Positions 41,300 to 48,788 of a stretch of 48,788 nucleotides of DNA are shown piece after piece. The stretch's first letter is position 1. Every line of letters starts with the position of its first letter. Both the position numbers and the translations under genes were made by a program. The DNA lies in NCBI GenBank assembly GCA_963205105.1, contig CAUJJW010000361.1, positions 1 to 48,788 of the forward strand. Direction: 5' to 3'. The notes beneath the pieces are model-generated. The model was not told the origin of the DNA. It worked only from the letters and a program-made list of their open reading frames with translations, and ran no database searches. The stretch comes from Verrucomicrobiota bacterium. Its GTDB lineage: Bacteria; Verrucomicrobiota; Verrucomicrobiia; Limisphaerales; CAIMTB01.

Positions 41300-41773
41300 A
41301 TGTCGGCCACCGAAAACCATATCGTTGATGGGACGCCCCTGTTCGTTTCGCGCTTCGACAACAAGGTCGATGAGAAGCGGCGCATTCAGATCCCGAGTTC
41401 ATGGCGGCGGGGGCAATCGGGGGTTCGCTACATTTTGGTGCCAGTGCCGAAGCGGTCGTGGCGCCCGGCATGTCTGGTCGCGATGCCTCCCCAAAAATTC
41501 ATGAACTTGGTCCAGGAAGTTCGGCAGATGCGTTTTTCCGACGATCGTGCGGATACGTTGCGTCGCTTGTTGGCGACGCGGGCGACCGAGGTGGAGACGG
41601 ACAGTGCTGGACGGATTTGTCTGCCTGAGGACGTGGCGCGAGCGGTGGACGTGAAGGACCGGGTGGTGCTGGCCGGGATGATCGACTGTTTCGAGATCTG
41701 GAGCCCGGATCGCTATGCTCAGATGGAGTCCGGAGATGACGAGCGGTCCGCCGAAGCGTTTTCGATGATCTGA
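41300..41773 (+). CDS. mraZ: Transcriptional regulator MraZ
   Basis: The protein has 157 residues from the ATG at 41300. It contains two AbrB-like SpoVT halves: FDNKVDEKRRIQIPSSWR near the start and the second DSAGRICLPEDVARAVDVKDRVVLAGM, both with the D-x-x-G-R or D-x-K-x-R signature. MraZ forms a ring of octamers or larger, binds DNA repeats upstream of its own gene and controls the division/cell-wall operon. The candidate boxes are at 41230-41273. It is the first gene of the dcw cluster and is followed 24 bases later by an unnamed gene. Confidence 0.95.
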   Translation: MSATENHIVDGTPLFVSRFDNKVDEKRRIQIPSSWRRGQSGVRYILVPVPKRSWRPACLVAMPPQKFMNLVQEVRQMRFSDDRADTLRRLLATRATEVETDSAGRICLPEDVARAVDVKDRVVLAGMIDCFEIWSPDRYAQMESGDDERSAEAFSMI

Positions 41774-41797
41774 TCCTACCCGAGCACCCCTATCGCC

Positions 41798-42304
41798 ATG
41801 AGCCTTCGAAACCTTCTACCCATCGGACGCACGTTCGAGCCCTCCGGGGATCGTCTGGGGAGGTTTCGTCCGGCGGAGCCGGGTTTGTTGCCTGATTTTT
41901 CCAGGGAGAATCGTGCGGAGCGCGACGGTCGTTTTGTGGCGCCTGACGAAGCGGTTCGTGGCGAGACGCCTGAGGTGGTGGGTGCACCGCCCGCACGCGT
42001 CCGGACATCCGCCAAACGGGTGCCGGGTCGGCGACTTCCGCAGTGGCTGGAGCAAGTCCTGCTGGTTTTCATGAGGTCGGGCAACCGGCGGCGTGGATCC
42101 CGCCCGGTGCAGGAGGATTTGTTCCTGGGGACGGTGAAGGTGGCCAAGAACGATTTGGTCACCTCGGATGTGGAGGTGGTGGTGCGCAGTGTGAGTAAAC
42201 CCAAGCCGATGAGTGCGTCCTGCCGGGCGCGGTTGATGGCGCTTTGGTGGGCGCCGGTGGCTCGTCGACTTGGACGATGGGGGCATCGATCGATCGAATC
42301 GTGA
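41798..42304 (+). CDS. Unnamed protein between mraZ and rsmH
   Basis: The protein has 168 residues. The first 80 residues are Arg-, Glu- and Pro-rich, probably disordered. A hydrophobic helix follows (WLEQVLLVFM), and the folded-looking core is VQEDLFLGTVKVAKNDLVTSDVEVVVR (about residues 104-130), with alternating hydrophobic residues of beta strands. The C-terminus is basic. I do not recognise a family. The location inside the dcw cluster, with 24 bases before and 9 bases after, suggests a division or cell-wall role. Coding is supported by tight spacing and G/C-rich third positions. Confidence 0.75.
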   Translation: MSLRNLLPIGRTFEPSGDRLGRFRPAEPGLLPDFSRENRAERDGRFVAPDEAVRGETPEVVGAPPARVRTSAKRVPGRRLPQWLEQVLLVFMRSGNRRRGSRPVQEDLFLGTVKVAKNDLVTSDVEVVVRSVSKPKPMSASCRARLMALWWAPVARRLGRWGHRSIES

Positions 42305-42313
42305 AAGGCTTTC

Positions 42314-43243
42314 GTGAACTCCTTCATGCACAACCCGGTCCTGTTGACCGAGGCGTTGGAGGCGCTGGCTCCACGGCGCGCGGGGAAGTTCGTGGACGGC
42401 ACCATCGGTGGGGCTGGGCACGCGGTCGAGATCCTGAAGGCGATTGGGGAAACGGGTTGGTTGTGGGGAATCGATCGCGATGGGGTCGCTCTGAAAGCGG
42501 CGGAGGCTCGACTGGCGCCTTTCATCGGTCGGTTTGAGCTGCGGAGAGGTGGGTTTGATCGAATGTCGGAGTGGGTGTCGGAGGGGGAAGCCGATGGAGT
42601 GCTTTTGGACTTGGGGGTGAGTTCGCCCCAGCTGGATGAGGCGGATCGTGGATTCAGCTTCCAGCAGGATGGCCCGTTGGACATGCGAATGGACCGTGAA
42701 CAGCCGTTGACGGCGGCCGAGGTGGTGAATGCGACGCCGGTGGATGAGCTGGCACAGATGTTCTGGGAGCTCGGGGAGGAACCCCGAGCCAGGCGTCTGG
42801 CCTGGCTGATTGGAGAAGAACGACAAGTGCAGCCGCTGAGGACGACCAGGGAGTTGGCGACGCTGGTGGAGCGGGGTGCTCCGCGGCGGGGGAGCCGGAT
42901 CCATCCGGCGACCCGTGTGTTTCAGGCCATTCGGATGGTGGTGAACGATGAATTGGGACAGCTCGATCGCGGCCTGGAAGCGGCGTATCGGGTGCTGAAG
43001 CCGGGCGGCCGGCTGGCGGTGATTACGTTTCAGTCGTTGGAAGCGCGCCGGGTGAAGCAATTCGGGGCGGTCCGGACGCGGGATTACGATTTTGATGGTG
43101 ACGTGGATGTACCCGAACTGCGGCGACCGAGGCAGCCGACCATGCGCTGGGTGGCGCGGCGGGCGGTGGTTGCGGGCGAAGCGGAACGGTTGGTGAACCC
43201 CAGAGCGCGCAGCGCCCAGCTGCGGGTTTTGGAGAAGGTGTGA
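42314..43243 (+). CDS. rsmH: 16S rRNA m4C1402 methyltransferase RsmH
   Basis: The protein has 309 residues. It opens with HNPVLLTEALEAL, then the SAM-binding DGTIGGAGHAVEIL, then LLDLGVSSPQLDEADRGFSFQQDGPLDMRMD, the family signature. The C-terminal GGRLAVITFQSLEARRVK and RSAQLRVLEKV are also typical. It methylates N4 of C1402 in 16S rRNA, in the decoding centre. The start could be the ATG at 42314 or the ATG four codons later (MHNPVLL). One base separates it from the next gene, indicating tight coupling. Confidence 0.96.
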   Translation: MNSFMHNPVLLTEALEALAPRRAGKFVDGTIGGAGHAVEILKAIGETGWLWGIDRDGVALKAAEARLAPFIGRFELRRGGFDRMSEWVSEGEADGVLLDLGVSSPQLDEADRGFSFQQDGPLDMRMDREQPLTAAEVVNATPVDELAQMFWELGEEPRARRLAWLIGEERQVQPLRTTRELATLVERGAPRRGSRIHPATRVFQAIRMVVNDELGQLDRGLEAAYRVLKPGGRLAVITFQSLEARRVKQFGAVRTRDYDFDGDVDVPELRRPRQPTMRWVARRAVVAGEAERLVNPRARSAQLRVLEKV

Positions 43244-43244
43244 C

Positions 43245-43679
43245 ATGGCTCGAGAAGCGCGGAAGAAAAAGTCGGGAGCCTTGGCTCCGACGGTGACCTC
43301 GGCATTGATGATCTGTCTTGCGGCGGCCCTGGCCCTGCTGGTGCAGATCCGGCTGAAGGCCGATTTGCATCGGCTGTACACGGGGATCAGCACGCTCGAC
43401 CGCCAGGTGGCTCAGGTCCGGCGGATGAATCACAAATTGCAGGTCGACTACGAAATGCTCACCTCACCCGCCGGGCTGAACAATCGGCTGCGGGACCTGC
43501 AACTGAATCTGATCATGCCCGGGGAAAATGCGCGGGTGGTGCTCCCCGAGCCCCGAGTCGATCCGCCACTTCCGGTGGTGCCCATTCTTCCGGATGGCGG
43601 CCCCGGTGGCGGAGGGGGAGTGGAACGTCGATTGGCGGTCCATCCTATTGTCCGGGCAACGAACCCGCGCGGGCGGTAG
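43245..43679 (+). CDS. ftsL: FtsL-like membrane protein
   Basis: The protein has 144 residues: a basic N-terminus (REARKKK), one transmembrane helix (SALMICLAAALALLVQI, residues 19-35) and a coiled-coil-like segment (LHRLYTGISTLDRQVAQVRRMNHKLQVDYEMLTSP). This is the layout of FtsL, a bitopic division protein that joins FtsB/FtsQ and activates FtsWI. FtsL sequence is poorly conserved, so the call rests on position between rsmH and ftsI and on topology. The C-terminal tail (about residues 100-144) is Pro/Gly-rich, including a run of glycines, and is longer than usual. Confidence 0.72.
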   Translation: MAREARKKKSGALAPTVTSALMICLAAALALLVQIRLKADLHRLYTGISTLDRQVAQVRRMNHKLQVDYEMLTSPAGLNNRLRDLQLNLIMPGENARVVLPEPRVDPPLPVVPILPDGGPGGGGGVERRLAVHPIVRATNPRGR

Positions 43680-43744
43680 GGAACAACGGTACACTTGGAT
43701 GACGCGAGACGAATGGTCGAAGGACCAATAGGAAGGAGACGACC

Positions 43745-45634
43745 GTGGAATTGATCCGAGAACGGGCGCGCTTTTTCTGGATGGGCATCCTGCTCCTCCT
43801 GGCGTTTTGCTGCCTGGGCTACCGATTGGTGCAGTTGCAAGTGGTCCAACACGGCGAGTACCGGCTTTTGGCGAATCGAAGTCATTCGCTCATGATTCCC
43901 CTCAAGGGACATCGTGGGGACGTTCGCGATGCTCGGGGCGAGGTCCTGGCGCGCAGCCTGCCGGCCAAGATGATTTGCGCCGATCCCTCGTTGCTCGGGG
44001 ATCAGTGGCGGACCATGGCGCGAGTGCTCGCTCCACTGCTGCGAACCAATGAGGCGTTTCTGGTGGAGGCGCTTCGCCCCAAGCTTCGCCTCAACGAACA
44101 TGGCGAAGCGATGTTGGACCGGTTCGGACGGCCTGCCACCAACCAGTTCGTGGCCCTCAAGCGCCGGGTTCCCGACGAGGAATGGCGGGCGATCCAGTCC
44201 ATGCTCGCTCAGGAGACCTTCGGCCTTCCTGACAAGGCCGCCCGTTCCATGCGCATGATGCGGCAGTCCATCTACCCATCGGCCGAAGAGGACGAGATCC
44301 GGATCTATCCGAACCGGACCCTGGGTGCGGCGGTTCTTGGGTTCACCGACACGGATGGCCGGGGCCTGGAGGGATTGGAGGCGTTCTTGAACGACTCCTT
44401 GCGAGGGGTGAACGGCTACATCGAGACGGAGCGATCCCGGCGGGGTGGTGAGCTGAGGCAATTCCGCGAGGTGGTGATCCCGCCCCAGCATGGGCGCGAC
44501 GTGTTCCTGACCCTGGACGCACGACTTCAACTGATCGTGGAGGAGGAATTGGCGGCCACCGTGAAGGAATTCCACGCCCGCGGTGCGTGCGCTGTGGCGA
44601 TGCAGCCGCGAACCGGCCGTATCCTGGCCATGGCCAGCCTGCCCACCTTTGACCCAAACCAGCCACCCTTGTCGACGAACGACGCTCCGCGTCGGCGGAA
44701 CCGGGCGATCGGTCACACCTTTGAACCTGGGTCGACCTTCAAGATCGTGGCGGCGACGGCGGCACTGAACGAGGGGTTGCTGGATTTGACCGACGCCGTC
44801 GATTGCGGCGAGAAGGGGGTCTGGCGACAGACTTTTGGGCGTGAGAAGATCCTTCTGCGCGATTCCCATGCCATGAAGGAACGGTTTTCGCCCGTGGAAC
44901 GGGTGATCGCGGAATCCTCGAACATCGGGACATTTCAGATGGCGTTGCGGCTCGGGCGCGAGCGGTATGCCGACTACTTGTACCGGTTTGGTTTCGACCA
45001 ACGCTCAGGCATCCGCCTGCCGGTGGAGGAGCATGGCCAGCTGCGCCCGTTGAAGGCTTGGACGATGACCGACTTCTCGCGCATCGCGATGGGCTACACA
45101 GTTTCCATCACCCCCCTGCAACTGGTGATGGCGATGGGGGCCTTGGGGAACGATGGACGCCTCATGCGTCCGCAGATCATCGACCGCATCGTCGCCCCGG
45201 ATGGGACCGTTCTTTCGCAACCGGCGCCCGAGGTGGTGCGCAGCATTTGCCGCCCCGAAGTCGCCGCCAAGGTCCGTCGCGCTCTGCGCCAGGTCGTGGA
45301 GGATGGAACCGGCTCGCTGGTGAAGATGGATCGCTATTCCGTGGCGGGAAAAACTGGCACCGCCAAAATCGCCCCTTATCGCGAGGATCGCTATTTTTCG
45401 AGTTTCGTGGGCTTTTTCCCGAGCGAAGCGCCGGAGTTGTGCCTGGCCATCGTGGTGGAGGACCCCAATCCGCGGATCGCCTACTATGGCGGTCGCGTGG
45501 CCGGGCCGGCGTTCCGCCGGATCGCGGAACGGGCGGCGGATTACCTGGGTATCCAGCCCGACCTACCGAGGTTGGATGAGGACAAATCCGACGAACGCGC
45601 CACCAACCTGAGTTCCCTGGGACGCCGCCCGTGA
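43745..45634 (+). CDS. ftsI: Division transpeptidase FtsI (PBP3)
   Basis: The protein has 629 residues from a GTG preceded by a clear GGAAGGAG ribosome-binding site. One N-terminal transmembrane helix (FFWMGILLLLAFCCLGYRL) leads to a pedestal domain (GHRGDVRDARGEVLARSLPAK) and a transpeptidase domain. The catalytic motifs are S330-TFK333 (nucleophile Ser), S391-S-N393 and K536-TG. It makes septal peptidoglycan crosslinks with FtsW. Position after the FtsL-like gene supports FtsI over a sporulation or elongation PBP. Its stop overlaps the possible murF GTG start (GTGA). Confidence 0.93.
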   Translation: MELIRERARFFWMGILLLLAFCCLGYRLVQLQVVQHGEYRLLANRSHSLMIPLKGHRGDVRDARGEVLARSLPAKMICADPSLLGDQWRTMARVLAPLLRTNEAFLVEALRPKLRLNEHGEAMLDRFGRPATNQFVALKRRVPDEEWRAIQSMLAQETFGLPDKAARSMRMMRQSIYPSAEEDEIRIYPNRTLGAAVLGFTDTDGRGLEGLEAFLNDSLRGVNGYIETERSRRGGELRQFREVVIPPQHGRDVFLTLDARLQLIVEEELAATVKEFHARGACAVAMQPRTGRILAMASLPTFDPNQPPLSTNDAPRRRNRAIGHTFEPGSTFKIVAATAALNEGLLDLTDAVDCGEKGVWRQTFGREKILLRDSHAMKERFSPVERVIAESSNIGTFQMALRLGRERYADYLYRFGFDQRSGIRLPVEEHGQLRPLKAWTMTDFSRIAMGYTVSITPLQLVMAMGALGNDGRLMRPQIIDRIVAPDGTVLSQPAPEVVRSICRPEVAAKVRRALRQVVEDGTGSLVKMDRYSVAGKTGTAKIAPYREDRYFSSFVGFFPSEAPELCLAIVVEDPNPRIAYYGGRVAGPAFRRIAERAADYLGIQPDLPRLDEDKSDERATNLSSLGRRP

Positions 45635-47058
45635 CTGTATCCCCATCCCTCCAACGAGCCATGACACCGCGACCTCTCCATTTTTTTGCCGAGGCCTGCG
45701 GAGGAGAATTGCGTTGCGTGGATCCGGGCCGCTCGGTGGTTCGGGTTTGCACGGACTCGCGTGAACTTCAAACCGGCGACCTGTTCGTAGCGCTTTCCGG
45801 GGACCGATTTGATGGTCATCGCTTCGTCGCGGAAGCGGTGGCGCGCGGTGCGGTGGCCGCGGTGGTGGCCCAACGTGAGGCCGGTCGTTTCCCCGGGATA
45901 CCGCTGGTCGTGGTTTCGGAACCCCGACACGCGCTGGGTCGCATGGCGGGGCGGTACCGGAGTGAATTTCAGATCCCGGTCGTGGCCGTGGCGGGGTCCA
46001 ACGGCAAGACGACGACCAAGGAATTGCTGGGGGCGCTGTTGAGCGGATGTTTTGAGACGCTGCGCAGTCCGGAAAGTTTCAACAACGATATCGGGGTTCC
46101 GGTGACGCTGCTGGGACTGGAGACACGCCATCTTGCTGCGGTGGTGGAGGTTGGGACGAATCATCCGGGTGAACTCGCGCCCCTGCTTCGCATGGCGTGT
46201 CCGCGGATCGGCGTGCTGACCCACATTGGTGAAGAGCACCTAGAGTTTTTCGGGAGCCTGGCCGGCGTGGTGGAAGAAGAGGGGTGGGTCGCGGATCTCC
46301 TGCCGCCGGACGGACTGCTCGTGCTTCCTGGGGATCAACCTTGGAGCGAGGCCATTGTGGCGCGAACCCGGGCCCGGGTGATCCGGACGGGGTATGGACC
46401 GCAGTGTGATTGGCGGGTCACACGGATGACCACGGATGCGGATGGCACGACGTTTGAGGTGGTTTGTCCGCGGGCAGACCTCTGTGGGGAATACCGCATT
46501 CACCTGATCGGACGTCACCAAGTTTCCAACGCTGTGCTGGCGTTGGCGGTCGCGGCGGAGTTCGGGTTGGGCCGGGACGAACTCCGCCGCGGTCTTTCAC
46601 TCTGCGTTCCCGCGAAGTGGCGGATGAACCGCTGGGACTTCGAGGGGGTTCAGGTGATCGAGGACTGCTACAATTCCAATCCGGACTCGATGCTGGCGGC
46701 TCTCGATTCACTTCAGGCCTTTCCCTGCCCGGGCAGGCGGGTGGTGGTGATGGGGGCGATGGCGGAATTGGGCGGGCACACGGTCCGGGCCCACGAACGC
46801 GTGGGGCGTCGCGTGGCGGAGATGGGAATCGACCGGCTGGTGGCGGTGGGTGAGGCGGCGTCCGTCGCCGTGGATGCCGCCGCGGATGCCGGCATGGGCC
46901 AGGCGGTGGCGGTGGACGCCGTGGAAACGGCAGCGGCATCGCTTCGCGCCTACCTGAGGCCCGGAGATTGTCTCTTGATCAAGGGCTCGCGGTCGGCACG
47001 GCTCGAGCGACTGGGTGTTCTGTTGCGGGAGCGAGCCTGTCTCCAGCATGCCGCGTGA
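45631..47058 (+). CDS. murF: UDP-MurNAc-tripeptide:D-Ala-D-Ala ligase MurF
   Basis: The protein has up to 475 residues. N-terminal substrate-binding domain with the DSRELQTGDLFVAL block; ATP site GSNGKTTTKE; the SFNNDIGVPVTLL motif that is diagnostic for MurF over MurE; NHPGEL; and the C-terminal ligase domain with EDCYNSNPDSMLAAL and GAMAELG. It adds D-Ala-D-Ala to the UDP-MurNAc-tripeptide in the cytoplasm. The GTG at 45631 overlaps the ftsI stop; an ATG at 45661 gives a more typical N-terminus and cannot be excluded. murE does not precede it. Confidence 0.94.
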   Translation: MTVSPSLQRAMTPRPLHFFAEACGGELRCVDPGRSVVRVCTDSRELQTGDLFVALSGDRFDGHRFVAEAVARGAVAAVVAQREAGRFPGIPLVVVSEPRHALGRMAGRYRSEFQIPVVAVAGSNGKTTTKELLGALLSGCFETLRSPESFNNDIGVPVTLLGLETRHLAAVVEVGTNHPGELAPLLRMACPRIGVLTHIGEEHLEFFGSLAGVVEEEGWVADLLPPDGLLVLPGDQPWSEAIVARTRARVIRTGYGPQCDWRVTRMTTDADGTTFEVVCPRADLCGEYRIHLIGRHQVSNAVLALAVAAEFGLGRDELRRGLSLCVPAKWRMNRWDFEGVQVIEDCYNSNPDSMLAALDSLQAFPCPGRRVVVMGAMAELGGHTVRAHERVGRRVAEMGIDRLVAVGEAASVAVDAAADAGMGQAVAVDAVETAAASLRAYLRPGDCLLIKGSRSARLERLGVLLRERACLQHAA

Positions 47059-47061
47059 ATC

Positions 47062-48210
47062 ATGCTCTACTACATCAGCGTTTGGTTGCGCCACTGGGCC
47101 GAGGGCACGGAGTGGGCGGCGTGGTTCGGGCCTCTCCGGGTTTTCGACTATGTGACGTTTCGCAGTGGTGGGGCGGTTCTGACCTCCCTTCTGCTTTCCC
47201 TTCTGCTGGGACCCCGCTTTTTCAAGGAGTTGCGCCGGCTGAACTTCGGACAGACCTACGACGATCCCGGGGTTCGGCATGGTGCTGCCTCGGATCCGAC
47301 GAAGAAGCGCGGCGTGCCAACCATGGGCGGGCTGCTGATCGTCCTGGTTTTGGACATCACCGCCGTCCTGTGGGCGCGGTGGAACATGCAGCTGCAACTG
47401 ACGTTGCTGTCGGTGCTGGTGTTGGCGGGCCTGGGATTTTACGACGACTACGCGAAGATCGCGCATCAGTCGCGGGAGGCGGGTGCCAGCGAGCGCCTGA
47501 AGTTGGTGGTGCAGTTTGCTCTGGCGGGGTTCATCGGGGGTTATTTGTGGTGGAACGATTCGACACGCAGTCTGGTGTCGGACGTCATGGTTCCCTTCCT
47601 CAAGGAACCGGTGCTGATGGGCGCGGCGGGGATCGGCCTGGCGGTGACCATTCTCCTGATCGTGGGTTTTTCGAACGCGGTGAATCTCACCGACGGTCTG
47701 GATGGTTTGGCCATTGGCTGCACGGTGATTGCGTCGTCCGTTCTGCTGGTCTTCTGCTATCTCGCGAGCAACCGGGTTTTCGCCGCCCAACTGCTCTTGC
47801 CCTATGTGGATGGCGCCGGGGAACTGGTGGTGTTCACGGCGGCCCTTATCGGGGCCGGGCTCGGTTTTCTTTGGTTCAACTGCCATCCCGCCGAGGTCTT
47901 CATGGGGGACACGGGGGCGTTGGCCCTGGGAGGCGCTCTCGGAATCGTGGCGGTGCTGGTGCACCAGCCTCTGGTCTTGTTGATTGCGGGCGGGGTCTTC
48001 GTGGCGGAGGCGGGATCGGTGATGATTCAGCGGAGCTGGTTCAAATTCACCCGAAAGCGGTTTGGAACAGGTCGGCGGGTGTTTTTGATGGCGCCGCTGC
48101 ACTACCATTTCATGAAGAAGGGCTGGTACGAGTCCAAGGTCACCCTCCGCTTCTACATTCTCTCCATTCTGTGTGCCCTGGTGGCCCTGAGTTCGATCAA
48201 ACTGCGCTGA
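47062..48210 (+). CDS. mraY: Phospho-MurNAc-pentapeptide transferase MraY
   Basis: The protein has 382 residues with about ten transmembrane helices. Family motifs are KKRGVPTMGGLLI near residue 75, GFYDDYAKI with the conserved Asp pair, SNAVNLTDGLDGLAIG with the catalytic Asp, and NCHPAEVFMGDTGALALGG with the conserved His and Asp near the uracil site. It transfers phospho-MurNAc-pentapeptide to undecaprenyl phosphate to make lipid I at the inner membrane. Three bases separate it from murF. All catalytic acids are present. Confidence 0.97.
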   Translation: MLYYISVWLRHWAEGTEWAAWFGPLRVFDYVTFRSGGAVLTSLLLSLLLGPRFFKELRRLNFGQTYDDPGVRHGAASDPTKKRGVPTMGGLLIVLVLDITAVLWARWNMQLQLTLLSVLVLAGLGFYDDYAKIAHQSREAGASERLKLVVQFALAGFIGGYLWWNDSTRSLVSDVMVPFLKEPVLMGAAGIGLAVTILLIVGFSNAVNLTDGLDGLAIGCTVIASSVLLVFCYLASNRVFAAQLLLPYVDGAGELVVFTAALIGAGLGFLWFNCHPAEVFMGDTGALALGGALGIVAVLVHQPLVLLIAGGVFVAEAGSVMIQRSWFKFTRKRFGTGRRVFLMAPLHYHFMKKGWYESKVTLRFYILSILCALVALSSIKLR

Positions 48211-48230
48211 TATAAGGCAAGGCCGACCTG

Positions 48231-48788
48231 ATGATTCCACTTTCCGCACGACGAGCCCTGGTGGTTGGACGAGATGCCAGCGGCGACGCAGCCGCTGCAT
48301 TGCTCGGACGGCGCGGTGTGTCGGTCGTCCAAGTCGAAGCGGGGGAGGCTGCGGCGGCCAATCCCGAGGGCCGTGATCCGGTGGAACTGGTGGTGGTCAG
48401 CGCAGGGGTTGGAGGAAGGGTTGCGGCGGGCGTCGAACCCTGGACAAACCGCGGGATTCCCGTGATTGGGGAGCGTGAGCTGGCCTTCCAGCAGAGTTAT
48501 TGCCTGCATGTCGCCATCACTGGGGCGACCGGAAAAAGGACCACCGCCGAGCTGATCGCCCATTTGCTCAGGGCGTCGGGGCGCCGGGTCGAGGTTGCTG
48601 CGGGACCGGATCGGCCGGCATGCGGCATCGCCGACGGAACCCGGGACCTGGATTTTCTGGTCCATGCCGTGGCGCCCGAGGAGTTGGAGTTCTTCCAATA
48701 TTTCCGACCCGTGGTGGCGGTCCTGATCAATGCCCCTGCGCGAGATGACGTGGAAGCGGGGGAGGCCGGGATTCGGCGGTACGCGCGC
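48231..48788 (+). CDS. murD: MurD-like UDP-MurNAc-L-alanine:D-glutamate ligase, 3' end cut by window
   Basis: The frame from the ATG at 48231 is open to the window edge (186 residues). Position after mraY and the general layout (Rossmann-like N-terminal domain with ALVVGRDASGDAAAALL, then VVVSAGV, then a P-loop domain) indicate MurD. The P-loop is unusual: GATGKRTTAE, with Arg where Mur ligases have Thr or Ser after the Lys. Later, the expected N-x-x-x-D-H-L-D-R-H block reads VLINAPARDDVEAG, lacking the His. It might be an inactive paralogue or a strongly diverged MurD. The C-terminal domain lies outside the window. Confidence 0.65.
   Translation, partial: MIPLSARRALVVGRDASGDAAAALLGRRGVSVVQVEAGEAAAANPEGRDPVELVVVSAGVGGRVAAGVEPWTNRGIPVIGERELAFQQSYCLHVAITGATGKRTTAELIAHLLRASGRRVEVAAGPDRPACGIADGTRDLDFLVHAVAPEELEFFQYFRPVVAVLINAPARDDVEAGEAGIRRYAR

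Noticed and set aside
46708..48300. Leftward open frame of 530 codons over murF/mraY/murD
   Set aside because: Shadow of three recognised dcw genes; Gln/Arg/His-rich translation.

Overview
The window is high-G+C bacterial chromosome (roughly two thirds G+C by eye), densely coding on both strands. I see no tRNA, rRNA, CRISPR array, insertion sequence or prophage. It most likely comes from a Verrucomicrobiota bacterium of the Pedosphaera/Limisphaera kind. The reasons are a pseudopilin with the H-X9-DG C-terminal signature, a dcw (division and cell wall) cluster headed by mraZ, lipoprotein and RND export genes of an envelope with an outer membrane, and few strong Shine-Dalgarno sites. That placement is inference, not a database result.

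Left part (1-23 kb): mostly single housekeeping or small accessory genes in alternating orientation. They are an edge-truncated membrane protein, a gluconolactonase-like secreted protein, a TrmH/SpoU RNA methyltransferase, a Gfo/Idh/MocA oxidoreductase, a UvrA-family protein with an altered second Walker B, a secreted outer-membrane-lipoprotein-like protein, DsbD, a phospholipase-D-type cardiolipin synthase, RsfS with a long basic tail, a coupled nth-lplA pair downstream of a lysine 2,3-aminomutase, a peptidase-like protein without its zinc motif, an FmdB zinc ribbon, an ABC-2-like membrane protein, MoaA, a membrane-anchored coiled-coil protein, a Lon-N-domain protein, a YdcF-type protein, an HD phosphohydrolase and a PfpI/DJ-1 protein.

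Middle part (23-40 kb): an MsbA-type ABC exporter; a gingipain-like secreted protein that seems to lack the His/Cys dyad; a pseudopilin whose stop overlaps the start of an RND efflux adaptor, followed by the RND pump; then a phosphomannose-isomerase-like cupin protein, a 1179-residue AAA+ protein and a small ferredoxin, closed by a strong terminator. The 1179-residue protein is the most remarkable object here. It has a HEAT-like N-terminus, a ClpA-like double ATPase (first module without Walker B acids, second intact) and a C-terminal region that aligns along its whole length with bacterial class I release factors RF1/RF2, but without the GGQ motif or the SPF/PxT stop-codon reader. A leftward cinA-ribD-like pair and queA follow.

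Right part (41-48.8 kb): the dcw cluster in the order mraZ, an unnamed gene, rsmH, an ftsL-like gene, ftsI, murF, mraY and a truncated murD. murE is not in its usual place between ftsI and murF. The mraZ leader has 10-bp-spaced TGGGN boxes fitting MraZ autoregulation, and a pair of DnaA-box-like 9-mers lies further upstream. The murD start carries an unusual P-loop (GKR instead of GKT/S).
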